Assembly (NCBI GenBank): GCA_021129775.1 | Contig: JAJOKP010000006.1 | Location: 1 to 58,468, forward strand | Reading direction: 5' to 3' | DNA: 58,468 nt | Source of the DNA: Clostridiales bacterium | GTDB lineage: Bacteria; Bacillota; Clostridia; Peptostreptococcales; NVVX01 | Shown here: positions 39,167-49,084 of the stretch, piece after piece | Numbering within the stretch: position 1 is the first letter of the stretch | Layout of the letters: each line of letters opens with the position of its first letter | Made by a program: the position numbers and the translations under genes | Notes under the pieces: generated by a model | Seen by the model: the letters and a program-made list of their open reading frames with translations, nothing else | What the model was told of the DNA's origin: nothing | Databases searched by the model: none

Positions 39167-40360
39167 CTAACAATGTGAATAATCTTTTGGTAGGTACTCT
39201 AGTCCTTTCAAGATTTTTATTGATTCTTCAATTTTTGCTTCGCTTACCATTACTATCGGACCAGTACAACCCATTCCACTTTCAGCGTAAATTCCTTTAC
39301 GCCATAGTTCTTTTACTGCTTCCTCTAAATCCATAATGTCAATACCTGCTAATGAGCCTGTAACTATCTCCTTAGGAGGCGAATCAACTTCATTTTCATC
39401 CTTCGGAGGTTTTTTTGTATCCTTATTCAAAGAAGCTAATATACTCTTTAGATCAGCCTTATTAACTGCCTCAAATTCTTCTTTAACTACTTTTTGAATG
39501 TCACCTCTCACTAAGTCTACAGCATACCTAATTGCCCCTGTTACTACTGGAATTCCCGAAGCTCTTGATAAAATAAGTATAGTATCATCATACCCTTCAC
39601 CTATTCCAGGTCCATATCCATAGCCTGATGCTTCATAATCCCCACCAGTGGTGAAAGCTGAAAACATCTTCATTAAAATATTCCCAGTTAGCGTATCTTG
39701 CAGCATTATGTCTGGCGTTCCTGCAAGTAAATCATTACCTCTCATAATTGAACCCCCGTCAGCACGCATGCCTTCAGCAAAGTTAATCTTATAGCCATTA
39801 GTGTCAAGTTCTTTCAGAACTCTCTCTACTTGTCTTGCCCCATCTACGTTCAAAATTCCAACTGTCGGCGAAGAAATTCCTATAGCTTTTGCCGCAATAA
39901 TTCCATGAATTGCGTTTTTAACCATTGCTTCTACTCTAGTAATCGCTGATGTGCCTGTAGTTGTAGCAATAAACATTTCTCTTCCTTTGCCTGGAGTTAC
40001 AACTCTACCTACAGTAGAAACTCCAATTGGAAAATTATAATGCATAGTTACGCATGCATCAATATATTTTTCTTTTAACAACTCTTCCATCTTCGTATGC
40101 ATTTCATCTTCTGTCATGGCTTCTATCACTTCAAGCTGCGTATCTACTTTTGGACCTATTAAAACTACATTATATCCTGTTGAGTTCTTTGAAGCCTGCT
40201 CTGCTCCCTTGACTATATTGCTGGTGCCATGCTCACTACCTAGTGTAGTTATCCCGATTTTAATATTTTTGCCAAACTGACCTGTTTCAATGCCATCAGC
40301 AATATTTGAAAATACTTTACTTATCATTTCTTTGACTTCTTTATTTTCCACATGATTCAC
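39167..40360 (-). CDS. grdD: Glycine reductase complex component C subunit alpha
   Basis: GrdD-like sequence (ITTLGSEHGTSNIVKGAEQA...) following GrdC. Confidence 0.93.
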   Translation of the reverse strand: MNHVENKEVKEMISKVFSNIADGIETGQFGKNIKIGITTLGSEHGTSNIVKGAEQASKNSTGYNVVLIGPKVDTQLEVIEAMTEDEMHTKMEELLKEKYIDACVTMHYNFPIGVSTVGRVVTPGKGREMFIATTTGTSAITRVEAMVKNAIHGIIAAKAIGISSPTVGILNVDGARQVERVLKELDTNGYKINFAEGMRADGGSIMRGNDLLAGTPDIMLQDTLTGNILMKMFSAFTTGGDYEASGYGYGPGIGEGYDDTILILSRASGIPVVTGAIRYAVDLVRGDIQKVVKEEFEAVNKADLKSILASLNKDTKKPPKDENEVDSPPKEIVTGSLAGIDIMDLEEAVKELWRKGIYAESGMGCTGPIVMVSEAKIEESIKILKGLEYLPKDYSHC

Positions 40361-40362
40361 CC

Positions 40363-41907
40363 CTATCCTTCTAATAAGTGTGATGCAAAGTTTCTCATTG
40401 CTTCTGCTATCATCTTTTTCACTTCATCTTCTGAAATACCTGTTGCTTTCTCATCTGCTCCAACTATGTTCTTTTCAATTATTACTGATACACCGTCAAA
40501 TTGATTTGTCATCCGAGCTAAAAACAGGCTTCCTTTTCCAACTACCATCGTTCTTTCAATATCACCGTTTAAAAGTGCTTCTCTAGCATGTCCAATATAG
40601 GGTACTCCTGATGGAATATGCCCTTGTGTCGGTGCCCAACCTGGCATACCATGTTCTTTTGCAAACGTTGCTATATCTTTTCTTTCGAGTTCTTTTCTCT
40701 TAACTCCTAATGCTGCAATCATTTTATAATTAGACTCTGGAACATCTCCAGCTCCTGCTGGCTTAGTTATGTCGGGATTTTGCATTTCTACTGAATATTT
40801 ATCCACATCAGTAATTTTCAAGCCACCTTTATCAAGTGGATCTGCTATTAATGAAGTCATAACCGCTTGCGGTGATGAGCCTGTTCCAACTTTATGACTT
40901 CCTACTAAATCGGTGCGCACAACAGGATTTACTCCATCATTTTCACTTATTAATACCGCAAAACCGCCTAGCACATCTTCTAGTATAGGGATCCCTTTTT
41001 TAACATGATCTTTACCGTTCATCCCAAGTTTTGCTACAGCGCTTCCTGCAACAATTACAACATTTTTAAATGTACCTGATTTTACTAATGCAGACGCTGT
41101 AATTAGTGCATGCACTGGCGCTGCGCAAAAAGCTCTAATATCTGAGCCTGTTGCGTTTACTGCTCCGCCCATTTCTGCTATCGCTTTAGCAAAGTTCCCG
41201 CCACCTCTTTGATTCATATCACCACACGCTTCCTCCGAGCATTCAATAACATAGTCAATTGAATCCACATCAATATCATTTTTACTAATTAGGTTAAGAA
41301 ACGCTAAAACCCCCGAAGCCTTTGAAATCAAATTCTCATGAATTACATGTGCATTAAGGTTAACATCGATTTCGTGAGCACGCTTTACACAACCTACAAG
41401 TTTACTGTCATGATAAAGAGCTTCTGCCTGTTGTTCTTTAATAAATTTTTCTATTACTGCAATGTCTTCGCCATCTTTAAGTCTTGATTTCAAATTCGAA
41501 GTCATCATTGGGTGATTATTAATTTTCTTTTTTGCTACGTTTGTGAAGCTTTTTTCTAGTAACACTAAATCGAATACATCTACCATTTTGATTAGCGCTA
41601 AGAATTCATCTTGTGGCATGATTTCGCCGAACCAGCCATATCTACTAGCAGCTTCAATTTTTTTGTCAAACCAAGGTTTTTCGTACTTATGAAGTTCTTC
41701 TGGTTTATTATTTCCTACATACACTTGATTTGGCGGATAGCTCAGCACTTCATCAAAAGATCTAAGATAATTTGGTATTTGCTTTAAATACTCAGACTGC
41801 GGACTAGCCAATCTCTCCATTGTTTGGGTAGTTCCATTATGTAAAATCATGTCAGGAGTGTGAGCTAAAATATAGCTTGTACCTTTTATTACTGCGTAAT
41901 CTGACAT
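40363..41907 (-). CDS. grdC: Glycine reductase complex component C subunit beta
   Basis: VIKGTSYILAHTPDMILHNGTTQTMER; EECSEEACGDMNQRGGGNFAKAIAE-type region. Confidence 0.94.
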   Translation of the reverse strand: MSDYAVIKGTSYILAHTPDMILHNGTTQTMERLASPQSEYLKQIPNYLRSFDEVLSYPPNQVYVGNNKPEELHKYEKPWFDKKIEAASRYGWFGEIMPQDEFLALIKMVDVFDLVLLEKSFTNVAKKKINNHPMMTSNLKSRLKDGEDIAVIEKFIKEQQAEALYHDSKLVGCVKRAHEIDVNLNAHVIHENLISKASGVLAFLNLISKNDIDVDSIDYVIECSEEACGDMNQRGGGNFAKAIAEMGGAVNATGSDIRAFCAAPVHALITASALVKSGTFKNVVIVAGSAVAKLGMNGKDHVKKGIPILEDVLGGFAVLISENDGVNPVVRTDLVGSHKVGTGSSPQAVMTSLIADPLDKGGLKITDVDKYSVEMQNPDITKPAGAGDVPESNYKMIAALGVKRKELERKDIATFAKEHGMPGWAPTQGHIPSGVPYIGHAREALLNGDIERTMVVGKGSLFLARMTNQFDGVSVIIEKNIVGADEKATGISEDEVKKMIAEAMRNFASHLLEG

Positions 41908-41936
41908 TTGAAAGTCACCTCTCTCTATACTTTTGG

Positions 41937-42013
41937 AAAAGACAAGGAACGGTTCTCCGTCTTCTCTTCTTCAACCTTTTTAAAAAAAAGACAGAGAACC
42001 GTCCCCTGTCTTT
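41937..42013. repeat. REPIN-like inverted REP pair between grdC and grdB
   Basis: aaaagacaaggaacggttctccgtctt (41937-41963) and aaagacagagaaccgtcccctgtcttt (41989-42013). Confidence 0.7.
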
Positions 42014-42021
42014 CCCTGCTG

Positions 42022-43332
42022 CTAATCTTCAAACACTGTTTGCCCATCAACTTCTGTTTGCAATGCTTCCAAAGATTTCTCAACTATTTTTCGTCTTAAG
42101 GCTTTCTCATCTTTTTCATCCAACTCAGGATTTCCTAGTGGATAAGGAATAGCAAACGCAGGAACAATTCTATTAGCTCCAACCGTTAATGATATTGGCA
42201 CTACTGTACAAATGTGAACTACAGGGATTCCTGTTTTTTCAATTTCTTTCACCATTGTTGCACCGCAACGTGTACAAGTGCCTCACGTAGATGTTAGAAT
42301 AACTGCATCTATACCATCATTTTGTAATTTTTTAGCGATGTCTGAAGCGAATTCCTTAGAACTATTTACTGATGTACCATTTCCAACAGTAGTGTAGAAG
42401 TATTTGTGAAGTTCACCAATAACTCCTTCTTTTTCTAAATCTCTAAGTACGTCAACAGGGATAACTCTGTCAGGATCAATATTTGCATACACTGGGTCAT
42501 AGCCACCATGTGCAGTTTCATGGCTTTCTTCTGTTAAGTTTGTGAATCCACTTATATCATACCCGCCATATTTTGATGCACTTGAAGATTCAATTCTGTC
42601 TGGATTGCCTTTTGGCACTATTCCGCCTGAAGTTACTATAGCAATTTTTACTTTAGTTAAGTCTTTTACTGCTGCACTTGGCTCAACTCTATCAAAATTT
42701 GGCATAGGGTATTCAGTTACGAATGGTTCCCCTTTTAATTTCTTCATAAGCATATCAACGGCTCTTTTAGAACCTTTATCTTTTGCAAAGAAGTTTTTCC
42801 TTATTCCTCGAGGGATATACTTGTCTTCATCGGGCGCACCAATCTCTTCACCTTTAAGCATTTTCACTGCTAAATTTGCCATTGCAGGCACTGCTTTTCT
42901 CATGGTTGCTGCAGAATTACCAGTTTCAACAATGTAAATACTCTTCTTGTACATATCTGCCCCTGGATTTTCTATATACATACCTGAGATTACAGGAATA
43001 TTTAATTCCTTTTTAATTGCTTCTGAAACGGCTCCACAAGCAACTCCATATCTTCCAGCATTAAATGCAGGTCCAGCAATAAATAAGTCTGGTTTGTACT
43101 CTTTAACCATTTTAATAATAGTTTCCTTAGCTTCTTCTAAGTTTTCATTGAAATATGAGTCTCCACAAACAACTGTGGCTACAATTTCAGCTTCTTGGTT
43201 AATAGCCTTATTAATTGCCATTCCTGGACCAACAAACCCTTCCCTTATTTCAGGCTTAATATCAGCTTTTTCTTCTCCTCCGATGCCAGCGAAAAACTGA
43301 TTAATATAATGAACAACTCTTTTTTTACTCAT
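42022..43332 (-). CDS. grdB: Glycine reductase component B gamma subunit, selenoprotein (UGA=Sec, codon 350, 42283-42285)
   Basis: Two ORFs joined by in-frame TGA: ...DAVILTST-U-GTCTRCGATMVKEIEKTGIPVVHICTVVPISLTVG... Confidence 0.95.
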
Positions 43333-43396
43333 ACTTTACCCCCTCTCCTGTTTTCAGGAAATGATATGATACTATGGGCTTATGTCATCACAAGCC

Positions 43397-43873
43397 CTAA
43401 TCGTTAAATTTACAAAATTCATTTCTTATTTCTGTCATCTCGCTAACTATTTCATCAACATCAAGTACCATTTCCATCATACCAATTTGATCTTCGTAAG
43501 TGTCTGCATCGACTTCACCTTTAAACTGTTCCTCTACTACATGATAAACTCTTAGTCCTAACTGGACTCCTGCTAATGGACCTGCAAAAGTAGGATCTCC
43601 GTTTGTTACGGTTTCTGCTGCTAAGCCAGAAGCTTCTGCTTCTGCCGCACCTAGAAGAACTATTACATTCTCCTCACCGTGTTTCTCAACTATATCCTTA
43701 ACTCTCTTTTGGTTTTCCAAATCCATAGCACCTGCGGCCGTTCAGACAAAGCACTCTGTTGCCGAGAATACAATTTCTGCTTCAGTTGTCTTTAGACATT
43801 CTTCAATTGCTGGCCCAGGTATTCCGTCTCTATCTCCTATAATGATAACTTTTTTACCATCAAAAAATGACAT
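43397..43873 (-). CDS. grdA: Glycine reductase protein A, selenoprotein (UGA=Sec, codon 44, 43742-43744)
   Basis: [59 protein letters not shown]... Confidence 0.97.
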
Positions 43874-44000
43874 CAAACCATCCTCTCTTTTGGTGTATAT
43901 ATTATTTTTTGTGAACGCTCACCCTTTTTCTCCTCCTTTAGAGGGCTCTGTAGGGCGGATAGATAAATCCTATAATTGTCTATTTCCTTATATCATCAAA

Positions 44001-45296
44001 CTAAAATCCCTTTGTTGACAATGTAACGTAACCAGTTTCGTTCGTAGCGCCTGTAATTGCTTGAATTTCAACTTCGATGCTACCATCTGGTCTTAAACTG
44101 CCATCAAATCCACCTGCAATTACATCAACGTAATCTGTCATACCAATGATTTTTTTCATTGGTGGAAGAATTATTGTTTCATTTGCATTTCCATTTGTAA
44201 CAACAGCATCAGCTTTTTCGTCAGCATCCGCAAGTGATTGGGATGCTCCGTCTCTTCCTGCAAATTCGTCAGTCACTATAACAGTCTTTATGCCTTCTCG
44301 CTCAATTTTTTTACAATTCATTATTAGATCTGTATCAGGATTTCCAAACCCTTCTTGTGATATTACAACACCGTCTAAACCTAAAAATCTGCATAGTTTA
44401 GCTGTCCAATTAGATGATCTTTCTTTATCAGCTAAGAAAACATTCTCATTAGTTATTATTACACCAACAAAATTAATTTCTTTACCATGTTTTGCATAAA
44501 GTTCTTCAATAATTCCATTGTTCAAATGAACATAAGTTGGATTTTTATCGCATGCAGACACGCAGTTTCCACTAATAATTGCTCCATCCATTATTTCTGT
44601 AGGGTATAGTAGCGTTGGAACAATCTTTTTGGCATCTACTCCATATACATAAGTATCATGCAATAGTCCTTGTGTTTGCAACATATATACGTACCCTACC
44701 TTAGGTAAATCAGGATACTTTTTAACTGAATCCAAAATAGGCTCTGTTTCATATGTTTTCACTTCATCTGGGGTAATATCTTTTGCAATTTCACCTAAAT
44801 ATGCTGCCGCCTTAAGTCCAATCATTCTTACTGCTGCTTCATGGTCATACTGCTTTAGTCCATCAACAGGCTCAGCAATTACTACAACATTATGATTTTT
44901 TGAAAACGGTGTGTACTTAGCTCCAATACCTGTCATGTCAATTATTCCTTCTTGAAAACCTACTATCTTTCCTGCAGTAACAATAGCCACATTTTTTAAA
45001 GCATGAGTACGCCCACTACCTACTGTGTCAACTTTACTTAGTATCCCAGGAAATATTCCGCCTGGTCCTTCCACTTTTACTCTCGGTTCAATAACATCTT
45101 TCACAGGAGTAATTCTGATTTCGTCACCAGGGTGTGCCAACTCAATGTCGATGTTTTTTACATGCTCATCCCCACCAATTTCTTTTAAGATTTCTTCTTT
45201 GTTAATGTAAAGAACACCGCTGTCGACTCTTGTTGTGTTGGAAAATTTTACGTCTTTAATAAAAATATTACCTAGTTCTAAACGCATATACTTCAC
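44001..45296 (-). CDS. grdE: Glycine reductase component B alpha/beta proprotein
   Basis: SGNCVSACDKNPTYVHLNN processing-site region; RLELGNIFIKDVKFSNTT. Confidence 0.95.
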   Translation of the reverse strand: MKYMRLELGNIFIKDVKFSNTTRVDSGVLYINKEEILKEIGGDEHVKNIDIELAHPGDEIRITPVKDVIEPRVKVEGPGGIFPGILSKVDTVGSGRTHALKNVAIVTAGKIVGFQEGIIDMTGIGAKYTPFSKNHNVVVIAEPVDGLKQYDHEAAVRMIGLKAAAYLGEIAKDITPDEVKTYETEPILDSVKKYPDLPKVGYVYMLQTQGLLHDTYVYGVDAKKIVPTLLYPTEIMDGAIISGNCVSACDKNPTYVHLNNGIIEELYAKHGKEINFVGVIITNENVFLADKERSSNWTAKLCRFLGLDGVVISQEGFGNPDTDLIMNCKKIEREGIKTVIVTDEFAGRDGASQSLADADEKADAVVTNGNANETIILPPMKKIIGMTDYVDVIAGGFDGSLRPDGSIEVEIQAITGATNETGYVTLSTKGF

Positions 45297-45345
45297 CTCC
45301 CTTTAATTTTGAAAGCAAGAAATACATTATCTTGAAACTAAAAAG

Positions 45346-45672
45346 TTATAAATGTTTCTTTATCATTTCTTCAATCTTATCTTTTTTTGCATCATCTTTT
45401 GTAACCTCTCCAACCTTCACTCCATCACTATAGATGCAAACTGTCGGAAGACCTAAAACTCTTTCTTTAATAGCTAATCTTCGAGCTTTAGTAGTGTTTA
45501 TTTTTGTAAATTTCACTTTTTTTGAATACTGTTTTTCTAAAGCTAATATGTCAGGCATTAAAGCTTTGCAAGGTTCACAACCATCGCTCCAAAAATCAAC
45601 TAATACAAGACCTTCTGTTTTCAAAACTTCAGCTTCAAAATTTTCCTTATTTAATTCCACCATCTTTTTCAC
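45346..45672 (-). CDS. trxA: Thioredoxin of the glycine reductase operon
   Basis: VDFWSDGCEPCKALMPDILALEKQYSKKVKFTKINT. Confidence 0.94.
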   Translation of the reverse strand: MKKMVELNKENFEAEVLKTEGLVLVDFWSDGCEPCKALMPDILALEKQYSKKVKFTKINTTKARRLAIKERVLGLPTVCIYSDGVKVGEVTKDDAKKDKIEEMIKKHL

Positions 45673-45686
45673 CTCCTCAAAATGTT

Positions 45687-46634
45687 CTATTCTTCAAAAG
45701 CGTCTACAATATATTTTTCAGCTTGAATAGCTGCAATTGCGCCATCTGAAACTGCTGTTACTACTTGCCTTAGTGACTTCACACGGCAATCTCCCGCCAC
45801 GAACACACCTGCTATACTTGTTTTCATATTGTCGTCGGTCTTAATATACCCAGTTCTATCTAATTCTAATATGTCTTTCACTAGTGAAGTTTGAGGAATA
45901 TATCCTATAAACACGAATACTCCTACCATTCCATCTTCTTCGTCAGCATGATGTTCCATAATCTCTCCTGTTTTCAAGTTTTCAAAAACAACGCTTTCTA
46001 CGATTCCATCCCCTTTTATCTCTTTTACTGTCGTACACCAAATAAAGTCAATTTTTTCATGCTTAAACGCTTTCTCTTGTATTGATTTTGCCGCTCTTAA
46101 CTCATCACGTCTATGTACAATGGTGACCTTCCTTGCAAATTTTGTTAAATGCAGCGCTTCTTCTACGGCTGAGTCGCCACCGCCTATTACAAATATTTCT
46201 AAGTCGGTGAAAAAATCCGCATCGCAAGTTGCACAATATGACACGCCTTTACCTGTAAATTCTTTCTCTCCTGGCACATTCATAAGCCTTGGGCTGACAC
46301 CTGAAGCCAGAATAACAGTTTTTGTACGGTAGATAGCTTTCTCGCCAACTAATTCCTTGATTTTCCCGTCTAGCTTTACTTCGTTAATAGCATCTTTTTC
46401 AATTACGGCACCAAATTCATTGCACTGTTCAATCATTCTTGCGACAAGGCTTGGACCTGTTGCATTAAGAACTGAGCCTGGGTAATTAGCCACTTCTTCA
46501 GTAGTAACAATTTGACCACCAATTTTCTCTTTTTCTAAAATCAGTGTAGACATTTTTCCTCTTGCAGCATAAAGTCCTGCTGATAAACCTGCTGGTCCTG
46601 CCCCAACAATAATTACATCATAAATTTTTTCCAT
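45687..46634 (-). CDS. trxB: Thioredoxin-disulfide reductase
   Basis: VIIVGAGPAGLSAGLYAAR; SYCATCDADFF; GVFVAGDCRVKSLRQVVTAVSDGAIAA. Confidence 0.96.
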   Translation of the reverse strand: MEKIYDVIIVGAGPAGLSAGLYAARGKMSTLILEKEKIGGQIVTTEEVANYPGSVLNATGPSLVARMIEQCNEFGAVIEKDAINEVKLDGKIKELVGEKAIYRTKTVILASGVSPRLMNVPGEKEFTGKGVSYCATCDADFFTDLEIFVIGGGDSAVEEALHLTKFARKVTIVHRRDELRAAKSIQEKAFKHEKIDFIWCTTVKEIKGDGIVESVVFENLKTGEIMEHHADEEDGMVGVFVFIGYIPQTSLVKDILELDRTGYIKTDDNMKTSIAGVFVAGDCRVKSLRQVVTAVSDGAIAAIQAEKYIVDAFEE

Positions 46635-46675
46635 AATTCCACCTCACTTATTCATTTTTGTATTTCATCTTAGGT

Positions 46676-46751
46676 CGAGACAAGGGGACAGGGACTTGTC
46701 TGGTCGTGCTTAACTTTTCACGCCAGACAAGTCCCTGTCCCCTTGTCTCGG
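46676..46751. repeat. REPIN-like inverted pair, copy 1 (between trxB and grdX)
   Basis: cgagacaaggggacagggacttgtctgg ... ccagacaagtccctgtccccttgtctcg. Confidence 0.85.
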
Positions 46752-46758
46752 CTAAAGC

Positions 46759-47163
46759 TTAAATCATACTTTCTACTGCACTACTAATTAGCGTGAAATC
46801 GATTTCCTGAAAATCTTCTAAAGTCCTGCTATTCCATTTGTATTCTTTCATACCTATAAATTTCAAAGTGGTTTCTATCGCCGATTCTATCAACCTAAGC
46901 GAATCTAAGTCTAATTCTGCTTTATCGTCTGAAATTATTAGACTCTTATATACCGTCTCATTTGGTTTTATGCTCCCTGAAAGTGGATGACTTAAGAGCA
47001 CGTGCCCCCTATGTATTCTATTCCTAGTCTCTGTGAGGATTCCAATTAAATCAGTATCTTTAAAATCAACTGCAATTTTATCGTTCATTTTTTTTAAAAC
47101 CAGTAGATTATTTGTAACAATTGTTGCCATTAGCGTAGTACACCTCACAATATATACTTCCAT
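46759..47163 (-). CDS. grdX: GrdX family protein
   Basis: IVTNNLLVL...VLLSHPLSGSIKPNETVYKSLII; first gene of the grd operon. Confidence 0.85.
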   Translation of the reverse strand: MEVYIVRCTTLMATIVTNNLLVLKKMNDKIAVDFKDTDLIGILTETRNRIHRGHVLLSHPLSGSIKPNETVYKSLIISDDKAELDLDSLRLIESAIETTLKFIGMKEYKWNSRTLEDFQEIDFTLISSAVESMI

Positions 47164-47289
47164 AATATTTCAAAATATATACTTGTCTATGCACAATCTA
47201 CCTGTACATCGCCTGCCTGTGCCTTGCACGCAGACAGGTAGACAAACAGACAAAACAAAAACAGAACTCACCAATGTCAACGCCACGTT

Positions 47290-47510
47290 GCCACAAGTTA
47301 GCTCTGTTGTTTTACCTAAGAGATTCTTAAGTTATTTTTTAGTCCAAATATAAACTAAACAATACCTAATTGTTCCTTCGGTGCTTTACGCTCTTCAGAG
47401 AATTGTCCAAATACGATCCTTTTGCCTGAGATTTTCCCTAAAAAATTGGCATCTTCTAGCTTCACCCTTCGGCGCTTTCAACAGCAAAGTCTCTCCCGCA
47501 TTTTTCATCC
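47290..47510 (-). ncRNA. Tandem glycine riboswitch upstream of grdX
   Basis: Aptamer 1 GGGAGAGACTTTGC...GCGCCGAAGGGTGAAGCT...AATCTCAGGCAAAAGGATCG; aptamer 2 ATTCTCTGAAGAG...GCACCGAAGGAACAA...AATCTCTTAGGTAAAACAACAGAG. Confidence 0.9.
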
Positions 47511-47539
47511 AATAGTATATTCAATTCATAAAATTTTTG

Positions 47540-47910
47540 CCGCGTGAAAACCCTCAACCTTTAGGTTAGGGAAGAAGCGCCGCTGTCCTCTTTTTTTGCA
47601 CGTGCATTGCTTAAATAAAATATATTAAAGCCTCCCACGTGCTAGAGTAATTAGCCATCGACAATGTTATAAATGCTTTTTAAACGTAGAACACAATCCC
47701 TACCCATCAGGATTGTTTAATACTACACGGTAGCGCCGTAGACTTGGCTAAATATCCACGGGTATCATGACATAAATAACGTAGCCAGTTACCTGTCTGC
47801 GTGTAACTCACAGGCAGAAGACTTAGTCTAATCAACAATGGCTTTTTCAAGCCCCATCCTTTTAAGAGCGTAGGTTATTGACCCAATTGCTTATTAAGTT
47901 CTCTATTCAA
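47540..47910 (-). ncRNA. Candidate structured non-coding RNA transcribed towards the glycine riboswitch
   Basis: Own sigma-A promoter; hairpins GGCTT-GAAA-AAGCC, GGCTA...TAGCC, CTACGG-cgcta-CCGTGTAG, ACAATCC...GGATTGT; terminator-like CCCTAACCT-aa-AGGTTGAGGG-TTTT; no ORF. Confidence 0.5.
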
Positions 47911-47914
47911 ATTT

Positions 47915-47943
47915 ATTATAATACAATATCAAATAAGTAGCAA
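47915..47943 (-). promoter_or_regulatory. Sigma-A promoter for the candidate ncRNA
   Basis: TTGCTA-N17-TATAAT on the minus strand. Confidence 0.7.
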
Positions 47944-48052
47944 TACTTTTTTGATAATTTTTTTTTTGCAATTAAAAATTGTAATATTCTCTGGAAGTTC
48001 TCAAATTCTTCTGCAAATTTAATTGTAAATTTACTGTCTCTAGTATATAATT

Positions 48053-48922
48053 ATGTTTAAAAATAGAATTCATTCTACAAAGGAGAAAAATATGAGTAAT
48101 AATAATAATAATATTCTAGGAAGTATTATTGACAGCACTAAATACATTCAAGAACTATTTGATGAGGATGTCGTCATAGTGGTCACAGACACCGAATTCT
48201 TTATTAAATATTTACCTGGTAGAGAACTGGATATTAAAAGAGAAGAGGGTGAAAGACTTGAAAATGCAGTCGTAATGCATAATTGTGTACGAGAAAACAA
48301 AAAAATTATACAAACTATACCCAAAGAAGTATTTAACATACCAATCAAAACAATTGCAATCCCTTTACATGATGAAGACGGTAATGTTGTTGGTTCACTA
48401 GGTATTGGTAAAAGTCTAGAAAAGCAAGTACAGCACATGCAATCAACAGAAAGCATTGCTGCTTCCTTAGAAGAAGTTACAGCAAGTATAGATGAAATTG
48501 CCAATGGAGCCTCCCAAATCGCTACTTCTAATGAACACATTTTAACGCAAAATAATTCTACCACGGAACAAGTTAGTAAAACTGATCAAATAGTCACTTA
48601 CATCAAAAAAATATCTGATCAAACTAACTTGCTCGGTCTAAATGCCTCAATCGAAGCTGCACGCGCAGGTGAACATGGCAAAGGTTTCGCAGTTGTTGCC
48701 GAAGAGATAAGAAAGCTTTCAATTGCAACAAAAAGCTATGTTACTGATATTAATAATATACTCAACACAATAAATGAATCTGTAGAAAAAACATCAGTGT
48801 TGATTCAAGAAACTACGTCTGTGGCAACTTCGCAAGAAGAATCAACTCAGCAAATAGTCAAAGCACTTGAGGAATTAAATTCGAGTACACAAATGTTGTC
48901 TGAAGCGGCAAAATCCTTATAA
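48053..48922 (+). CDS. Soluble methyl-accepting chemotaxis-like signalling protein
   Basis: [40 protein letters not shown] hairpin-tip motif; no TM segment; N-terminal sensor-like domain. Confidence 0.9.
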   Translation: MFKNRIHSTKEKNMSNNNNNILGSIIDSTKYIQELFDEDVVIVVTDTEFFIKYLPGRELDIKREEGERLENAVVMHNCVRENKKIIQTIPKEVFNIPIKTIAIPLHDEDGNVVGSLGIGKSLEKQVQHMQSTESIAASLEEVTASIDEIANGASQIATSNEHILTQNNSTTEQVSKTDQIVTYIKKISDQTNLLGLNASIEAARAGEHGKGFAVVAEEIRKLSIATKSYVTDINNILNTINESVEKTSVLIQETTSVATSQEESTQQIVKALEELNSSTQMLSEAAKSL

Positions 48923-49002
48923 TATGTTTTCTCAGGAAAGGTATAATTCTTTGATTTCATTCAGATTCGTGTAACATATAGTAGTCTGAGAGATGGCACA
49001 TC

Positions 49003-49082
49003 GAGACAAGGGGACAGGGACTTGTCTGGTACGGAAAGTTAAGCACGACCAGACCAGACAAGTCCCTGTCCCCTTGTCTCGA
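49003..49082. repeat. REPIN-like inverted pair, copy 2 (opposite orientation to copy 1)
   Basis: cgagacaaggggacagggacttgtctggtacggaaagttaagcacgacc...agacaagtccctgtccccttgtctcg. Confidence 0.85.
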
Positions 49083-49084
49083 CT

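Noticed and set aside
42283-42285. grdB as a nonsense pseudogene
   Set aside because: TGA is at the conserved Sec position and the downstream frame is fully conserved
43376-43397. 16-nt match TCATCACAAGCCCTAA between 43387 and the complement of 58330 as a repeat family
   Set aside because: Two short copies in AT-rich DNA; too little evidence, and the 43376-43397 copy is explained by a local hairpin
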